Shown: one piece after another, positions 18,826 through 20,976 of the stretch
Layout: each line of letters starts with the position of its first letter
How positions within the stretch are numbered: the stretch's first letter is position 1
NCBI GenBank assembly: GCA_910579135.1
Contig: CAJTTM010000042.1
Location: forward strand, 1-20,976
Source: an uncultured Erysipelotrichales bacterium
GTDB lineage: Bacteria; Bacillota_I; Bacilli_A; Erysipelotrichales; Coprobacillaceae
Direction of reading: 5' to 3'
Length of the DNA: 20,976 bases
Made by a program: the position numbers and the translations under genes
The notes under the pieces: generated by a model
What the model was told of the DNA's origin: nothing
Seen by the model: only the letters and a program-made list of their open reading frames with translations
Database searches by the model: none

Positions 18826-20881
18826 ATTATCATTAAGAAATATTAAGAAGAGTTTGAAGGACTATGCCATCTACTTTTTTACTCTTGTTTTAGGAGTGAC
18901 TATTTTTTATGTTTTTAATGCTATTGAAACTCAGACTGTTTTAATGGATGTTAGTCAATCTAGTTATGAAATTATAGATATTATGAATAATTCGTTATCT
19001 GCTGTAAGTGTTTTTGTTGCTTTTGTGTTAGGACTTTTGATTATTTATGCTAATCAATTTTTAATGAAAAGAAGAGGTAAGGAATTTGGTATTTATTTAA
19101 CATTAGGTATGTCTAAAAGAAAAATATCTTTTATATTATTTTTTGAAACATTGCTTATAGGGCTTATTTCTTTAATTATTGGCTTAGGATTAGGTATTGT
19201 TTTATCTCAATTGATGAGTTTATTAATTGTGAATATGTTTGAAGCAGACATGAGTCGTTTCACTTTTATTTTTTCTAAAAATGCTTGTATAAAGACTTTG
19301 TTTTGTTTTTCTATTATGTATATGTTTGTTATTTGTTTTAATTCAGTGGTTGTTAATAGATATAAACTTATTGATTTATTACATTCTTCTAGTCATATAG
19401 AAAAGGTAAAAATGAAAAATCCTATTTTATGTACTTTTGTTTTTATTATTGCATGCTGTACTTTAGGTTATGCATATTGGTTAGTTACTGGAGGATTAAA
19501 AACTTTACAATATGCCCAGCAAATTCTTATTCCTATTGCTTTAGGAATAATCTCTACCTTTCTCATTTTTTGGTCTTTATCTGGTTTGTTATTAAGATTA
19601 TTTATGAGAATGAAAAAAGTATATTATAATGGTTTAAATCATTTTGTTTTAAGGCAATTTTCTAGTGAAATTAATACAAATGTATTTTCTATGACAGTAA
19701 TATGTCTTATGTTATTTATGACAATCTGTTTTTTATCTTGTTCTTTATCCATTAAAAATTCTATTACTAATGACGTTGATGATGGAGCACCTTGTGATAT
19801 TCAGATTATTCATAGAATGAATATTAGTGATTCTGCTTTAAAAAAAGAATATAACAAGGAACAAATTAAAAATTCTCATCTTAATTTAGTAGAAACTTTA
19901 GATCGATTGGATATTAATATTTTTAAACATTTAAAGAATTTTGAAATTTATAACATTTATACAACTGATGAATTAACTTTACAATCAAGTTTAGGTAACC
20001 AGTATAAAATAATTCAAAAGAAGTTGCCATTGTTGCCTTATGAAAGTAAAGAGAGAATAATGAAGATAAGTGATTATAATCGTATCGCAAAGCTATATGG
20101 TCATAAACAATTCACTTTAAAACCTAATGAATATATTATAATTGCGGATTATTCATATATCCAAAAACAAAGAAATAAAGCATTAGCTACTAAAGAAAAA
20201 ATTTATGTTTTTAGTCATCAACTTACCCCTAAATATAGTCAATGCCAAGAAGGCTTTATCGATATTAATTCATCGACTGGATTAAATCATGGAATCATTC
20301 TTATTGATGATAGTGTTGTAAATGAAGAATATATTTCTTACAATGGATTAGTTGGTAATTACTTCACTCATGATAAAAAAGAAATCAAAAAGATTGAAAT
20401 GTCATTAAATCAATTATCACATAAAAAATTAAGTAAATACTATAAAGTTCCAACTTTTAATTCTAAACACACTATTATTGAAGGTACAACAGGACTTGGT
20501 GCTATGATTGCTTTTATAGGAATATATCTTGGTATTATATTTTTGATTTCTGGTGCTGCCATTTTAGCACTCAAAATGTTATCCGAAAATGCTGATAATA
20601 TACAAAGATATACTATAATTAAAAAAATAGGTGCTGATGATAAAATGATTTATCAAGCTTTATTAAAACAAATTGGAATTTTCTTCCTCTTTCCTTTAAT
20701 GATTGCTTCAATTCATTCAATTTTTGGAATTAAGTTTTCTATTGCTTTTATAGAACTGTATACTAATAATTATTTACTTGAATCTATTTTAATTACTGTT
20801 GTAGTAGTATTATTTATATATGGTGGATATTTCTTGATTACATATTTATTTAGTAAAAATACAATTCATGAAAGAAATTAA
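18815..20881 (+). CDS. Bce-type FtsX-like ABC permease
   Basis: This 688-aa membrane protein carries a start (MLFKLSLRNIKKSLKDYAIY) and layout typical of BceB. It has one helix near 15-37, a cluster of helices between about 50 and 305, then a large outside domain (about 310-545) and three more helices at the C-terminus. The outside domain is the peptide-sensing part in the family. The ATG at 18,815 follows GGAG by 8 bases; an adjacent GTG at 18,812 is less likely. It overlaps the ATPase gene and should associate with it and with the histidine kinase. A terminator follows 9 bases after the stop. Confidence 0.94.
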   Translation: MLFKLSLRNIKKSLKDYAIYFFTLVLGVTIFYVFNAIETQTVLMDVSQSSYEIIDIMNNSLSAVSVFVAFVLGLLIIYANQFLMKRRGKEFGIYLTLGMSKRKISFILFFETLLIGLISLIIGLGLGIVLSQLMSLLIVNMFEADMSRFTFIFSKNACIKTLFCFSIMYMFVICFNSVVVNRYKLIDLLHSSSHIEKVKMKNPILCTFVFIIACCTLGYAYWLVTGGLKTLQYAQQILIPIALGIISTFLIFWSLSGLLLRLFMRMKKVYYNGLNHFVLRQFSSEINTNVFSMTVICLMLFMTICFLSCSLSIKNSITNDVDDGAPCDIQIIHRMNISDSALKKEYNKEQIKNSHLNLVETLDRLDINIFKHLKNFEIYNIYTTDELTLQSSLGNQYKIIQKKLPLLPYESKERIMKISDYNRIAKLYGHKQFTLKPNEYIIIADYSYIQKQRNKALATKEKIYVFSHQLTPKYSQCQEGFIDINSSTGLNHGIILIDDSVVNEEYISYNGLVGNYFTHDKKEIKKIEMSLNQLSHKKLSKYYKVPTFNSKHTIIEGTTGLGAMIAFIGIYLGIIFLISGAAILALKMLSENADNIQRYTIIKKIGADDKMIYQALLKQIGIFFLFPLMIASIHSIFGIKFSIAFIELYTNNYLLESILITVVVVLFIYGGYFLITYLFSKNTIHERN

Positions 20882-20890
20882 AATTTTTTT

Positions 20891-20926
20891 GATGGGATAA
20901 CTTGAAGTTATTCCATCTATTTTTTT
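20891..20926 (+). terminator. Terminator of the Bce-type operon
   Basis: GATGGGATAAC and GTTATTCCATC form an 11-bp stem with one G-U pair and a TTGAA loop, followed by TATTTTTTT. An upstream T run means it may also slow convergent transcription. Confidence 0.85.
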
Positions 20927-20969
20927 GGACAAAATGTCCAATGACAACTCTGTTTTATACTCTTATAAT
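20926..20969 (+). promoter_or_regulatory. Outward promoter with adjacent palindrome at the right edge
   Basis: ATGACA (20,941-20,946) and TATAAT (20,964-20,969) are 17 bases apart. Directly before the -35 is the palindrome TGGACA-AAA-TGTCCA (20,926-20,940), a likely operator. The regulated gene starts beyond the window. Confidence 0.5.
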
Positions 20970-20976
20970 AGATTTA

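Overview
The window joins one end of a temperate phage or phage-like integrated element (about 1-15,180) to low-GC Gram-positive chromosome (about 15,189-20,976). The AT-rich composition, strong AGGAGG-type ribosome sites, an anaerobic ribonucleotide reductase activase (NrdG) and a Bce-type peptide-resistance module all fit an anaerobic member of the Firmicutes/Bacillota. A gut Erysipelotrichia/Coprobacillaceae-like host is my best guess, but this is inference only.

Element, replication side (1-11,773, all on the minus strand). This is a tightly packed early operon in which many genes overlap by 1-11 bases. In transcription order (right to left) it holds an HTH-like small protein, a one-pass membrane protein, a conserved 126-aa phage protein, small Cys-rich and ribbon-helix-helix-like proteins, and a 123-aa protein. 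These are followed by a DUF2800 Cas4/RecB-like nuclease, a DUF2815 protein (probable ssDNA-binding), a family A DNA polymerase and a VapE/VirE-type primase-helicase. Next come a non-coding repeat block that looks like a replication origin, a VRR-NUC nuclease, an SNF2-type helicase, and a run of very small proteins of which several are Cys-rich. The last gene is cut by the left edge. Structural and lysis genes are not present and would lie further left.

Element, lysogeny side (11,774-15,180). A divergent promoter pair near 13,134-13,221 drives the early operon leftward and a small XRE repressor rightward. The repressor is followed by a 34-aa ORF on the opposite strand and then a tyrosine integrase. 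A 27-bp sequence (25/27 identical) occurs in inverted orientation on both sides of this 2.1-kb switch region. One copy sits just ahead of the replication operon and the other just ahead of int, with a third, shorter copy in between. The third copy is part of a hairpin-rich non-coding stretch of about 320 bases. Tandem 11-bp repeats follow int and look like integrase arm sites. The exact attachment site cannot be fixed because the other end is outside the window.

Host side (15,189-20,976, all on the plus strand). An intact tRNA-Thr(CGT) with its own terminator comes first, then an unrecognised 103-aa gene and nrdG with a clear promoter and terminator. These are followed by a four-gene Bce-type module: response regulator, intramembrane-sensing histidine kinase, ABC ATPase and large FtsX-like permease. 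Matching sequence elements lie ahead of the regulator genes and the transporter genes. A terminator and an outward promoter with a palindrome close the window.
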